From Pelagibius marinus (GTDB lineage Bacteria; Pseudomonadota; Alphaproteobacteria; Kiloniellales; Kiloniellaceae), in the NCBI RefSeq assembly GCF_014925385.1, contig NZ_JACSDK010000005.1, positions 1 through 64,000 of the forward strand: 64,000 nucleotides of DNA, in the 5' to 3' direction. Each line of letters begins with the position of its first letter. Position 1 is the first letter of the stretch. A program made the position numbers and the translations under genes. Below, piece after piece: positions 9,094 to 19,486 of the stretch. A model generated the notes under the pieces. The model worked only from the letters and a program-made list of their open reading frames with translations, had not been told where the DNA came from and did not search any database.

Positions 9094-9332
9094 GTCCTGA
9101 CGACTCTCCCTTGGTCTTCCTTTGCGCCGCACTCTAGGCCGCCGGGCGCAGACCTGCCAGAGGCAAAACGCCCCATGTGACCAGCGGTGGAGCGGGAGCA
9201 TCCGGAGTAGCGCCGTGGCGCAAAGGAAGCAGTCCGTACCCCTGGCCCGCGAAGGAGGCTATACTTGCAGCCGAAAAATCACAGCTGTCTTGCAAGGTGC
9301 GGGCGAAGCATCATCGCCCTGGGGAGGGAAAG

Positions 9333-11363
9333 ATGGCCAAACCGCTAGACGAAGACCTTTCTGCAACCGCGACGTCAAGCGATGCCGGCTCCGGCACGAA
9401 CACGGCTCAGCATCCGCTTCACGGATCGGACGCGCTGGACTGGGCAACGAAGTCCTTTGGCTTCGACCTCAACAGGACGGGCACGCAGCCTGGAGTCGAA
9501 GACCTCCAAAAATGGCTGCTCAGCAACGACAAGTCCGTCACCCCGGACGGCGTCTGGGGACCGCAGACGCTACGGGCCATGGAAGAGGCTTACAGCGAAG
9601 GTCTCTCCGCCGAGCGAGTCGAGGTAGGGAGCGAAGCCCCGAGCTCCGGCTTCGACAAGGCGCCGCCGGGTTCCTTCGCGCAGCAGGCAAGAGTCGACGA
9701 GCCGGAACCGACCCCCACGCCAGCGCCCGCCGATGAAGACGTCTCCGCCCAACCGGTCGCGTTGAGCGACAGCGCCATCGAGGACATCAGCCAGGACCGT
9801 CTCGGCTTCCGTCCCTACGTCGAAGCCGTCGCCGAGTTCATTCTCGCCAAGCAGACGCGCCCGCCCCTGGCCGTCGCCATCAACGCGCGCTGGGGCCAGG
9901 GCAAGACATCCTTCATGAAACTGCTGGAAAAGCAGCTGAAGAGCGAGGCCGAAGGAACGAAGACACGCATCGGCACAACCTGGTTCAACCCCTGGAAATA
10001 CAGCGAGCCGGCCCAGGTCTGGGCCGCCTTCGTCGCCAACGTTACCCGCTGCCTGCAGGACAACCTGACGCCCGAGCAAAGCCGGCAGTTCAAGTGGGGT
10101 CGCTTCAAGCAGAAATGGCATCGCCACGCGGACCTCGCTTTCGTGCTCCGCCTCCTGGTCGCGGCCGCCTTCCTCATCCTGGTCATCGGCATCGCCTTCA
10201 CCATGAAGTGGACGGAGTTCACCGCCTGGTCGTCACAAGGCAACTCCTTTCTCAGCGCCGCCTACAAGGCCCTCTCCGCTTCGCTTGCGACCGGCTGGGG
10301 CTACCTGCTGATCGGGCCCTTCGCCCTGCTGGCCCTGATCTACGGCTACGTGACCTTCGCCAAGAAGCTGGGGCTGAACCTCTTGGAGTACGTCGAGAAG
10401 ACAGATTTCAAGGACAAGATCGGCACGCTTTCCCAATTCGAGGACGAAATGCAGCGCCTCGCCAAGGCGGTGCCGGAGGACCTCAAAGTCGTTGTCTTCA
10501 TCGACGACCTCGACCGCTGCAAGGGCCGCGTGCTCGGCGAGATCATCGAAGCTCTGCAACTCGCGGAAGTCTCGCATACCTGCGTCTTCGTCATGGGCAT
10601 GGACATGCACATCGTCGCCAATGCCATCGAGACGGAACGCGCCGAACTGGCGCAGTCGGCCGGGAGCGCGGCCCAGATGGAACACAGCGTCGGCTACAAG
10701 TTCCTGGAGAAGATCATCCAGGCGCGGCTCACCCTGCCCGCGCACGACAAGGGCCAGATGGAGAATCTCGTTACGGCGGCCATGGCGACGTCCGAGCCTC
10801 CGGGGGATCGGGCCTCCGAGAGCACGCCTCCGAGAGAGCAAAGCGGCGGGGATCGCCCGCCCAACCTGGCCGCCCGGGTGCGCAAGGGCCTGGGCATGGA
10901 TGCACCCGAGGAGCGCGAGCCGCCCAGTGATTCCGAAGTGGTGATCTCAACCGCCAAGCACTACGGCAGCGGTCACTTCAACAATCCACGCCGCCTGAAG
11001 CGTTTTATCAACGGCTTTCGTCTGCAGTCCTACCTGACCGAAGCGGTGCGCCCCGGAAAGACCTCGGTGGACCGCCTGGCGCGATTCCTGGTGCTGGCCG
11101 AGAAATGGCCCGCGGTCGTCAACTACATGCTGGAACATGAGCTTGGTTCTCTTGGCCTCATGGCGGACGAGGCCGATCTCTCGACGAATTCAATAAAAAC
11201 CGACATCGCCTCGCTGCCAAAGGAAGACAAGGAGCAGCTTTTCGAGTTGCTCGACGGGCGAAACGGCAAAGACCATCTGACGGCAGACGAGTTGAAGGAC
11301 CTCGCCGACTGGTACGGCTTCGACTATTACCGCAGTGCCAGGGCCGCCGCCGCGCCGGCCTAG
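9333..11363 (+). CDS. KAP-family P-loop NTPase with N-terminal peptidoglycan-binding-like domain
   Basis: A 676-aa protein with GGGAGGG upstream of the ATG. Residues 36-88 resemble a peptidoglycan-binding type 1 domain: paired helices and TPDGVWGPQTLRAM (70-83) with the family's DG-x-x-GP-x-T. An acidic, Pro-rich linker spans 91-145. The KAP NTPase follows: P-loop NARWGQGKTS (184-193), two membrane segments at about 268-290 and 321-343 inserted between the nucleotide motifs as is typical of KAP proteins, Walker B VVVFIDDLDR (387-395) and FNNPRRLKRFINGF near the end. KAP NTPases are mostly uncharacterised; one member, PifA of plasmid F, excludes phage T7. There is no signal peptide, so the N-terminal domain is predicted cytoplasmic, which sits oddly with wall binding. 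It is a lone gene, convergent with the thioesterase. Confidence 0.9.
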   Translation: MAKPLDEDLSATATSSDAGSGTNTAQHPLHGSDALDWATKSFGFDLNRTGTQPGVEDLQKWLLSNDKSVTPDGVWGPQTLRAMEEAYSEGLSAERVEVGSEAPSSGFDKAPPGSFAQQARVDEPEPTPTPAPADEDVSAQPVALSDSAIEDISQDRLGFRPYVEAVAEFILAKQTRPPLAVAINARWGQGKTSFMKLLEKQLKSEAEGTKTRIGTTWFNPWKYSEPAQVWAAFVANVTRCLQDNLTPEQSRQFKWGRFKQKWHRHADLAFVLRLLVAAAFLILVIGIAFTMKWTEFTAWSSQGNSFLSAAYKALSASLATGWGYLLIGPFALLALIYGYVTFAKKLGLNLLEYVEKTDFKDKIGTLSQFEDEMQRLAKAVPEDLKVVVFIDDLDRCKGRVLGEIIEALQLAEVSHTCVFVMGMDMHIVANAIETERAELAQSAGSAAQMEHSVGYKFLEKIIQARLTLPAHDKGQMENLVTAAMATSEPPGDRASESTPPREQSGGDRPPNLAARVRKGLGMDAPEEREPPSDSEVVISTAKHYGSGHFNNPRRLKRFINGFRLQSYLTEAVRPGKTSVDRLARFLVLAEKWPAVVNYMLEHELGSLGLMADEADLSTNSIKTDIASLPKEDKEQLFELLDGRNGKDHLTADELKDLADWYGFDYYRSARAAAAPA

Positions 11364-11836
11364 CCCGCCTGGGGCATGTCCGGGCGGCCGGCCAGGCACA
11401 TCAACGTCTGGGCCATGCGCGCGCAGGTCTTCTCCCGGCCGTCCTTGACCACCAGGACTTCGGCTTCCGTCACCGTCAGGGTGCGCCCCGGCTTCACCAC
11501 GCGGCCCACGGCGCGCAGCAGCTCGCCATCGGCCGGGGCCAGCAGGTTGATCTTGAATTCCACCGTCAGCACCGAGGCATCGGCGGGGAAAAGGCTGAAG
11601 GCCGCGTAGCCGCCGGCGGAGTCGGCGATGGTGCTGGTGACCCCGGCGTGAAAGAAGCCGTGCTGCTGGCAGAGGTCCGCGCGATAGGGCAGCTCGATCT
11701 CGGCCTCGCCGGGCTCGACCCGCGTCATGCGGGCGCCGATCAGGCCCATGATCGTCTGGCGGTCGAAGCTGTCGCGGACCCGCCGCGCGAATTCGGGGTC
11801 CTGAGCCTGGAAGTCAGGGGCTTGGAAAACCGGCAT
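11360..11836 (-). CDS. PaaI-family hotdog thioesterase
   Basis: A 158-aa hotdog-fold acyl-CoA thioesterase, predicted to hydrolyse a CoA thioester in the cytoplasm. The family signature QQHGFFHAGVTSTIADSAGGYAA includes HGG/HGF-like turn residues, an Asp near the helix end and the later LTVEFKINLLAPADGE strand. Length and order match PaaI/YbgC-like proteins. It converges on the KAP gene: its TAG stop and the KAP TAG stop share the four-base palindrome CTAG at 11360-11363. The substrate cannot be assigned from the sequence. It could serve the nearby acyl-CoA dehydrogenases, but it is not in an operon with them. Confidence 0.88.
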   Translation of the reverse strand: MPVFQAPDFQAQDPEFARRVRDSFDRQTIMGLIGARMTRVEPGEAEIELPYRADLCQQHGFFHAGVTSTIADSAGGYAAFSLFPADASVLTVEFKINLLAPADGELLRAVGRVVKPGRTLTVTEAEVLVVKDGREKTCARMAQTLMCLAGRPDMPQAG

Positions 11837-11895
11837 CTCGGGAGCTCTCTAGCGGAAATAGGAACAAGGGCGCCAGCATATCGCCGCCTCGTGAC

Positions 11896-11925
11896 TTGCA
11901 CAGCCCCCCTGGAACGCGCCATATT
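11896..11925 (+). promoter_or_regulatory. Candidate sigma70 promoter of the small lipoprotein gene
   Basis: TTGCAC at 11896-11901 and CATATT at 11920-11925 are separated by 18 bp and lie 55 bp before the lipoprotein start. Spacing is acceptable and each box differs from consensus at a few positions, so this is a modest prediction. A perfect 8-bp GC stem with a 4-nt loop (11935-11954) lies in the predicted leader. Confidence 0.4.
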
Positions 11926-11980
11926 GCCCGGCGTCGGCGGGGGGCGCCCCGCCGGGAATGTCTGCGCCAAGGAAGTGAGC

Positions 11981-12214
11981 ATGTTTGACGCCAAGAATAG
12001 CCGGCTGATTCTCGTCGCGACAGTGCTGGCCCTCGCCGGCCTGACGGCGGCCTGCGAGTCCGCCGTCGAGCGCGAGATGCGCCTGGAGCGCGAAGCCCTG
12101 AAGGAATCCGGCGAACTGGAAGAGCTGGAAAAGCAGGTCGAGACCGTGAACCCGGACCCCTACGACCCGAAGACCACGGGCACCAAGAACATCGGGCGCT
12201 TCAAGAACAACTGA
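11981..12214 (+). CDS. Small putative lipoprotein
   Basis: A 77-aa protein starting at the ATG preceded by AGGAAG. The N-terminus has Lys/Arg, a hydrophobic stretch ILVATVLALAGL, then TAAC, a plausible though not ideal lipobox since position -3 is Thr rather than Leu. The mature part is a charged Glu/Arg/Lys helix, probably a short coiled coil, ending in a Pro-rich tail with NIGRFKNN. No family recognised. It would be anchored in the inner or outer membrane if lipidated; otherwise it is periplasmic. It is divergent from the thioesterase and convergent with mgtE. Confidence 0.7.
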   Translation: MFDAKNSRLILVATVLALAGLTAACESAVEREMRLEREALKESGELEELEKQVETVNPDPYDPKTTGTKNIGRFKNN

Positions 12215-12251
12215 TCCGCCCGCCCCGGTCCGCTTGTGGCCCGGCCCTCAA

Positions 12252-13655
12252 TCACAGCAGGAAGACGGTCGCCAGGCCCAAGAAGGCGAAGAAACCGATG
12301 ATGTCGGTCACCGTGGTCAGCACCACGCTGGAGGCCACGGCGGGATCGACCCCCACCTTTTCCAGCCCCAGCGGCACCAGGGCGCCCGACAGCGCCGCCA
12401 CCACCAGATTGATCACCATGGCCGCGGCGATAATGAAACCGATCGCGGGGGTGTCGAACCAGGCCCAGGCGACCCCGCCGGCCACCACCGCGAACATCAG
12501 CCCATTGGCCAGGCCGACCAGCAGCTCCTTGCCGACGAAACGCAAGGCGTTGCCGGAACTGAGGTCGCGCATGGCGATGGCGCGCACCGCCACCGTCAGG
12601 GTCTGGGTGCCGGCATTGCCGCCCATGGAGGCGACGATGGGCATGAGCACCGCCAGGGCGACGATGCGCTGCAGCGTGTCTTCAAAGAGGGCAATGACCA
12701 CCGAGGCGGCAACGGCCGTGAAGAGGTTGACCAGCAGCCAGGTGAAGCGGGCCTTGGTGGTGTCCAGCACGGCGCTGTAGAGGTCGGTCTCCTGCACGCC
12801 GGCCAGTTTCAGCAGGTCTTCCTCGGCCTCTTCGTCGATGATGTGGACCACGTCGTCCACGGTGACCACGCCGACCAGCCGCCCGGCGTCGTCGACGACC
12901 GGGGCCGAGACCAGGCCGTACTGGCGGAACAGGTAGGCCACCTCTTCCTGGTCCATTTGGATCGGGATGGTGCGCATGTCCTCGTTCATGATGTCGGTCA
13001 GCAGCACCGGGCGCCGGGTGCGCATCGCCCGGCTCAACGGCACGTAGCCGATGGGCTGGTGCTTGGGGTCGACGATGTAGAGGTCGTAGAAGTCGTCAGG
13101 CAGGTCCTTGGAGGCGCGCATGTAGTCGATGGTCTCGCCCACCGTCCAGCTTGACGGCACCGCCAGCAGCTCTCGCTGCATGATACGGCCGGCGGAATCT
13201 TCAGGGAAGCTGAGGCTCTCCTCCAGCACCACCCGCTCGGCATGCGGCAGGGCGGCCAGGACGCGCTGCTGCGCCTCTTCGTCCAGGTCCTCGATGATGT
13301 CGACGGCGTCGTCACTGTTCAGGTCCGACAGCGAGGAGGCGATGTGCTTCGGCTCCAGCGCCTCGACGACTTCCTCGCGCACCGAGTCATCGAGGTAAGT
13401 CAGAACCTCCAGGTCGAAGTCGCCACCCAGCGCCTCGATGAGTTGCGGGCGCTCGTCGCGGTCCAGGTTCTCCAGCAGGTCGGCGAGGTCTGCTTCGTGC
13501 AGCTCGGCGGTGAGGTCACGGGCCTCCGCCGTCTTGCCCTCTTCCAGGGCCTCGGCCACCGAGCGCACAAGCTCGGGAGAGATGCCGTAGGTCTCCGGCT
13601 GCACCTCGGGCAACCAGGCGTCTGCGTCGTCTCGCTCGGGCGGGGTCTGAGACAT
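12252..13655 (-). CDS. mgtE: Magnesium transporter MgtE
   Basis: A 467-aa Mg2+ channel/transporter. The cytoplasmic N domain of MgtE helical repeats (EADLADLLENLDRDERPQL) is followed by two CBS domains (about 130-255) that sense Mg2+, a plug helix, and five membrane segments including the pore sequence GGNAGTQTLTV near residue 350. It is complete and of standard length. It lies 48 bp downstream of maeB on the same strand, so cotranscription with the malic enzyme is possible. I see no leader long enough for a magnesium riboswitch, so control by the CBS domains at the protein level is the likelier regulation. Confidence 0.96.
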   Translation of the reverse strand: MSQTPPERDDADAWLPEVQPETYGISPELVRSVAEALEEGKTAEARDLTAELHEADLADLLENLDRDERPQLIEALGGDFDLEVLTYLDDSVREEVVEALEPKHIASSLSDLNSDDAVDIIEDLDEEAQQRVLAALPHAERVVLEESLSFPEDSAGRIMQRELLAVPSSWTVGETIDYMRASKDLPDDFYDLYIVDPKHQPIGYVPLSRAMRTRRPVLLTDIMNEDMRTIPIQMDQEEVAYLFRQYGLVSAPVVDDAGRLVGVVTVDDVVHIIDEEAEEDLLKLAGVQETDLYSAVLDTTKARFTWLLVNLFTAVAASVVIALFEDTLQRIVALAVLMPIVASMGGNAGTQTLTVAVRAIAMRDLSSGNALRFVGKELLVGLANGLMFAVVAGGVAWAWFDTPAIGFIIAAAMVINLVVAALSGALVPLGLEKVGVDPAVASSVVLTTVTDIIGFFAFLGLATVFLL

Positions 13656-13703
13656 GGCCTGACGCTTTTCCTTGCTAGCCTTCGGGGCGAGGCCCCTCGG
13701 GGA

Positions 13704-15998
<2,295 letters not shown>

Positions 15999-16154
15999 TC
16001 TTTCTTCTTGTCCCTACCCATAATCCGGCTTCGGCCGGAGAAGCTGCCGATGCCCGGCGGCGCTCAGAAAATGACCCGCACCGTGCCCCAGCGCAAGTGC
16101 CTAAGCAAATGAAAGAGATAGCAATCTTCGGTATAGGAGCTATCTTCCCTGGTC

Positions 16155-16886
16155 ATGGAGCCGCACGCAGCCCTTCAGGAAGCCCAGCCCGTCGAATGGC
16201 GGATCGAAGCGGGCCTCACCCCCTATCCCGCCGCGGTTGCGGCGATGGAGGCGCGGGTGGCGGCGATCCGCGCCGGCGAGGCGCCGGAACTGGTGTGGCT
16301 GGTCGAGCATCCCTCGCTCTATACCGCCGGCACCTCCGCCGACCAGGCGGACCTGCTGCAGCCCGACCGCTTCCCGGTCTACCGCAGCGGGCGCGGCGGC
16401 GAGTTCACCTACCACGGCCCCGGCCAGCGGGTCGTCTACGTGATGCTGGACCTGAAGCGCCGCGGCCCCGACGTGCGCCGCTTCGTCCAGGACCTGGAGG
16501 AATGGATCATCAGGGCGCTGGCGAGCTTCGCCGTCACAGGGGAGCGGCGCGACGGCCGGGTCGGTATCTGGGTGGAAAGAAAAGATCCGCTGCTGGGCGC
16601 CCGCGAGGACAAGATCGCCGCCATCGGCGTGCGCGTGCGGCGCTGGGTCACCTACCACGGCATCGCCATCAACGTGGAGCCGGAGCTGGAGCACTTCAGC
16701 GGCATCGTCCCCTGCGGCATCAGCGAGCACGGCGTCACCTCGCTGGTCGACCTGGGCCTGCCGGTCGGTCTGGCCGACCTCGACGCCGCCCTGCGCGCCA
16801 GCTTCCCCGGCGTCTTCGGCGCCACCGAGTGGCTGGAGGCTGAAGAAGCGCCAGAGGATCAGCCGGCCAGCGCCAGGACCGCCTGA
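16155..16886 (+). CDS. lipB: Octanoyl-[ACP]:protein N-octanoyltransferase (lipoyl synthesis)
   Basis: A 243-aa LipB enzyme that moves octanoyl from acyl carrier protein to lipoyl domains of 2-oxoacid dehydrogenases and the glycine cleavage H protein. The signature [12 protein letters not shown], catalytic Lys in [18 protein letters not shown], and Cys in [15 protein letters not shown] are present. Its partner LipA is not in the window. AGGAG at 16135-16139 is 15 bases before the ATG, farther than usual, and sits in the loop of a 7-bp hairpin (16116-16145). The last 28 bases overlap the convergent permease gene. Confidence 0.95.
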   Translation: MEPHAALQEAQPVEWRIEAGLTPYPAAVAAMEARVAAIRAGEAPELVWLVEHPSLYTAGTSADQADLLQPDRFPVYRSGRGGEFTYHGPGQRVVYVMLDLKRRGPDVRRFVQDLEEWIIRALASFAVTGERRDGRVGIWVERKDPLLGAREDKIAAIGVRVRRWVTYHGIAINVEPELEHFSGIVPCGISEHGVTSLVDLGLPVGLADLDAALRASFPGVFGATEWLEAEEAPEDQPASARTA

Positions 16887-17902
16887 AGCGTAAAGCCCGC
16901 CAGCAGAGACCCGGTCAGGGCCACTGCCAGATACCAGAAGAACACCGACCGGCGCACCAGCGCATGGACGGCCATGGCCGCCGGCAGGCTGGTGACGCCG
17001 CCGGCGATGAGGAAGGCCAGGGCGGCGCCCGGGGCCATGCCGAGGTCCATCAGCTCGCCGACCAGCGGAATGGCGGCGAAGCCGTTCAGGTAGGCCGGCA
17101 CGCCGACGGCGACGGCCAGGGGGATCGCCTGCCAGGACTCGCCGCCCAGCGCGCCGGCGACGACTTCGGCGGGCAGCCAAGCCGACATGAGGCTCTCGAT
17201 GGCGAAGGCGAGCAGCAGCCACTTGGAGAGGAAGAAGGCCGTCGAACGGGCTTCGCCGGCGAAAGCCTGGCGCCGCTCCGCCTCATGCCAAAAGGCCCAG
17301 CGCAGGGGCACGGCCTCGACCTTGGGGCGGCAGCCGCCGCAGCCGCCGACGCCGGCGCGCAGCGGCTGGCCGAACCAGCCGGCGCGCTGCAGGGCCAGGG
17401 TCGCCCCGCCGGCCAGCAGGCCGAGGCCGATCGCCGCCAGGGTCTTGGCGAGGGTGAAGGGCAGCCCCAGGGTCGCGGCCATGAGCACGAACTGCTCCGG
17501 GTCCATCAGCGGCGAGGCGACGCAGAAGGCCAGCACCGGCGCCAGCGGCACCCCGGCCGCCAGCAGGGCGGCCATGAGCGGCACCACGCCGCAGGAGCAG
17601 AAGGGCGAGAGCGCGCCGGCCGCCGCGGCGATCACCAGCGCCGACAGCGGCGCCCGGTCGACCATCCCGGCCACCAGGCTGTCCGCCCCGGCCGCCTTCA
17701 GCCAGGCCGCCAGGATCACCGACAGCGCCAGGAAGGGCAGCAGCCGCAGGAAGGCGTCGAGGGTGAAGACCAGGCTGTCGCCCGCCTGGGCGGGCACCGC
17801 GAGGGCGAGCCCGGCGAACAGCAGGCCGAGGGTCAGCCAGACGCGATCGACGGATCGCAGGAAACTTCCGGCGGAGGTCGCGGCAGTCGTCAGAACGGTC
17901 AT
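16859..17902 (-). CDS. ArsP/SO_0444-type metal efflux permease
   Basis: A 347-aa polytopic inner-membrane permease of the DUF318/ArsP superfamily, closest to the SO_0444 Cu/Zn efflux group. About eight membrane segments are visible in two repeats. The first repeat has [11 protein letters not shown], a conserved Cys motif of the family, and the second has [11 protein letters not shown] cytoplasmic loop carries GGCGGCRP, a likely metal-binding site. The ArsR-type repressor gene lies 66 bp upstream on the same strand, and each gene has its own copy of one promoter/operator. Efflux of arsenical or soft/transition metal is the likely role. The exact ion is uncertain. Confidence 0.85.
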   Translation of the reverse strand: MTVLTTAATSAGSFLRSVDRVWLTLGLLFAGLALAVPAQAGDSLVFTLDAFLRLLPFLALSVILAAWLKAAGADSLVAGMVDRAPLSALVIAAAAGALSPFCSCGVVPLMAALLAAGVPLAPVLAFCVASPLMDPEQFVLMAATLGLPFTLAKTLAAIGLGLLAGGATLALQRAGWFGQPLRAGVGGCGGCRPKVEAVPLRWAFWHEAERRQAFAGEARSTAFFLSKWLLLAFAIESLMSAWLPAEVVAGALGGESWQAIPLAVAVGVPAYLNGFAAIPLVGELMDLGMAPGAALAFLIAGGVTSLPAAMAVHALVRRSVFFWYLAVALTGSLLAGFTLQAVLALAG

Positions 17903-17922
17903 CTTCGGGATCTCGCTTGATT

Positions 17923-17956
17923 CTATTATTCTAGGATTATCGAACTAATGGGTCAA
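17923..17956 (-). promoter_or_regulatory. Promoter/operator of the metal permease
   Basis: Read on the minus strand, TTGACC (17956-17951), a 17-bp spacer and TAGAAT (17933-17928) form a good sigma70-like promoter. The -10 lies inside an imperfect palindrome centred on CTAG: CGATAATCCTAGAATAATAG at 17942-17923. The same arrangement precedes arsR, so this is the probable ArsR site. Repressor bound here would cover the -10. Confidence 0.75.
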
Positions 17957-17968
17957 AAAAAGGGGCCG

Positions 17969-18286
17969 CTACCCGGCGTCACGCTGCGTCTCGGGCTTGC
18001 CGGTCAGCATGCAGCACTCCGCGGTCAGGAAGTCGATCAGCCCGTCCATCAGGGCGAAGTCCGGCTTGCAGATGAGCTGGCGCCCCTCGCGCTGCTGCGC
18101 CACCAGGCCGGCGTTCACCAGGTGGCCGATGTGGTGCGACAGGGTCGAGGCCGGGATGCCCAGGTGGTCCTGGATCTCCCCCACCGACAGGCCCTCGTGG
18201 CCCGCCCGCACCAGCAGGCGGAAGACCTCCAGGCGGGTCGGGTTGCCGAGCTTTTCGAGGCAGCGGGCTGCTTGGTTCAGATTCAT
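17969..18286 (-). CDS. ArsR-family metal-responsive repressor
   Basis: A 105-aa winged-helix repressor. Helix-turn-helix region: LSVGEIQDHLGIPASTLSHHIGHL, the canonical ArsR recognition segment with SxLSHH, then the wing QQREGRQLICKPDF. A C-terminal ECCMLTGKP gives two adjacent Cys, a possible thiol sensor site for As(III) or a similar ion. It probably represses itself and the downstream permease, since both promoters carry the same 20-bp palindrome over the -10. The family usually releases DNA on metal binding. Confidence 0.93.
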   Translation of the reverse strand: MNLNQAARCLEKLGNPTRLEVFRLLVRAGHEGLSVGEIQDHLGIPASTLSHHIGHLVNAGLVAQQREGRQLICKPDFALMDGLIDFLTAECCMLTGKPETQRDAG

Positions 18287-18322
18287 GGCGGCAAGCCTAC
18301 GCCTCCGCGCTCAGATATGCAA

Positions 18323-18356
18323 CGATAATTCTAGGATTGTCGAAATATAGGGCCAA
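18323..18356 (-). promoter_or_regulatory. Promoter/operator of the arsR gene
   Basis: On the minus strand TTGGCC (18356-18351), a 17-bp spacer and TAGAAT (18333-18328) precede arsR by about 40 bp. The palindrome CGACAATCCTAGAATTATCG (18342-18323) covers the -10 and matches the permease operator at 17 of 20 positions. This indicates autoregulation. Confidence 0.75.
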
Positions 18357-18388
18357 CTCGAGATCGTTTTTTGCATCAAGACAATCCA

Positions 18389-18667
18389 TTAAGCCGTTGG
18401 TTTCACGCCGAAACCAGGTTCAACAGGCGCGCCGTGCTCGAAGCGGTCGATGGCGGTCACCTGGGCCAGTGGCGGGCCCTCCCAGAGCGCCTGGATCATG
18501 TTCTCGACGACCTCGGCCTCGCCCGCCAGCACTGCCTCGACGGTGCCGTCGCGGCGGTTGCGCACCCAGCCGTCGAGGCCCAGCGCCCGCGCCTGCTGCT
18601 CGGTCCAGGCGCGGTACCACACGCCCTGGACCCGCCCCGAGACGACGACCCGCACGGTCATGCTCAT
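18389..18667 (-). CDS. acyP: Acylphosphatase
   Basis: A 92-aa acylphosphatase that hydrolyses carboxyl-phosphate mixed anhydrides. The active-site loop GRVQGVWYRAWTEQQA holds the phosphate-binding loop and catalytic Arg, and GWVRNRRDGTVEAVLAG holds the catalytic Asn. Its length is standard. The start overlaps the stop of the upstream gene by four bases (ATGA type), so the two are translationally coupled. It is cytoplasmic. Its physiological role is poorly defined in bacteria. Confidence 0.95.
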   Translation of the reverse strand: MSMTVRVVVSGRVQGVWYRAWTEQQARALGLDGWVRNRRDGTVEAVLAGEAEVVENMIQALWEGPPLAQVTAIDRFEHGAPVEPGFGVKPTA

Positions 18668-19104
18668 GCCTTATCTCCGGCCTCCGACGCCCTCTCGCCG
18701 GCGGCAGGATAGAGCGCGGAAAAGGCGATGACCACCGCGCGGCGCGCACGCTCCTCCCAGAGGTCGCGGCGCAGCCACTGGTCCTCTACCGTCAACTCCG
18801 GGTCGTTGCGGTTCTCATGGCTGAGGCGGTTGCGCAGGGCGCGCAGCCAGCGATAGTCGCGGTCGGCAACGCCCGGCAGGGTCTCCCTCTTGGACCCGCC
18901 TTGGGCCTCGGTAACGGCGCAGGCCAGCATCACCGTGGCCGCCCAGGCGCCGGCGCAGAACACCGACTGCAGGTCGATCATCAGGGCGCAGGCCTGCTCG
19001 CTGGGGGCCGCGGCGCCGGCGCGGGCATGGCGCGCCTGGGTCTCCTCGAACCAGAGGCGCCGCTCGTCCCAGACCTCCCCGGACGGTCGTTCGAGGTGTT
19101 CCAT
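18664..19104 (-). CDS. Hypothetical helical protein with RNxxxH motif
   Basis: A 146-aa protein with no family I recognise. It is mainly helical and has a hydrophobic middle (VFCAGAWAATVMLACAV) that could be a buried helix. LRALRNRLSHENR at 88-100 has the R-N-x3-H arrangement seen in HEPN domains (RNases and nucleotidyltransferase partners). That match is short and may be chance; no nucleotidyltransferase is adjacent. Its stop overlaps the start of acylphosphatase by four bases, so the genes are coupled. Expressed status is supported by this overlap and normal codon use. Confidence 0.65.
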   Translation of the reverse strand: MEHLERPSGEVWDERRLWFEETQARHARAGAAAPSEQACALMIDLQSVFCAGAWAATVMLACAVTEAQGGSKRETLPGVADRDYRWLRALRNRLSHENRNDPELTVEDQWLRRDLWEERARRAVVIAFSALYPAAGERASEAGDKA

Positions 19105-19148
19105 GGTTGGACTTGTAGCAGAGCTCTACCCCCGCCACAGCCACCGTT

Positions 19149-19180
19149 GTCGTCCCGGGACTTGATCCCGGGACCCATTG
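19149..19180. repeat. REP-like palindromic repeat, copy 1
   Basis: A 32-bp repeat containing a perfect 9-bp hairpin: GTCCCGGGA, loop CTTGA, TCCCGGGAC (19152-19174). It is 29/32 identical, in inverted orientation, to the copy at 19487-19518. Two bases separate it from the stop codon of the GIY-YIG gene. Similar CCCGGG palindromes are scattered between genes in many alphaproteobacteria (general knowledge); no third copy was noticed in this window. Confidence 0.85.
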
Positions 19181-19182
19181 AC

Positions 19183-19470
19183 CTAGCCGTTCAAACGGTC
19201 GTAGAGGTCTTCCCACTCCGGATTGTCGCGCTTGATCAATTGGATCTTCCAGGCCCGTTGCCACTCTTTCAGGGTCTTCTCGCGCTGGATTGCCTGCTCG
19301 ATCTCCTCGTGAGCCTCGACAAATACCAGATGTGTGACACGGTATCTCTGAACAAACTTCGAACCGCGCCCCTGCCGATGCTCCCAGACCCGGCGGACAA
19401 CGTCGTTGGTGACGCCGATGTACAGTGTTCCGTGCTTACGGCTGGCAAGGATATAAACGTAGTAGGCCAT
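19183..19470 (-). CDS. Small GIY-YIG nuclease family protein
   Basis: A 95-aa single-domain GIY-YIG protein (YhbQ/UPF0213-like). YYVYILASRKHGTLYIGVTND gives the paired YVY and YIG strands, Arg in DVVRRVWEH and the catalytic Glu in IQREKTLKEW follow in order. The ATG at 19470 is chosen because it opens the domain directly; an upstream in-frame ATG at 19557 would translate through the repeat. The gene is bracketed by two inverted 32-bp palindromes, 2 bp beyond its stop and 16 bp before its start. The family would nick or cut DNA; no natural substrate is established. Confidence 0.92.
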   Translation of the reverse strand: MAYYVYILASRKHGTLYIGVTNDVVRRVWEHRQGRGSKFVQRYRVTHLVFVEAHEEIEQAIQREKTLKEWQRAWKIQLIKRDNPEWEDLYDRLNG

Positions 19471-19486
19471 TGCCTCACGCCAACGC

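Noticed and set aside
13656-13703. Possible magnesium riboswitch before mgtE
   Set aside because: The gap after maeB is only 48 bp, too short for a known Mg2+ riboswitch.
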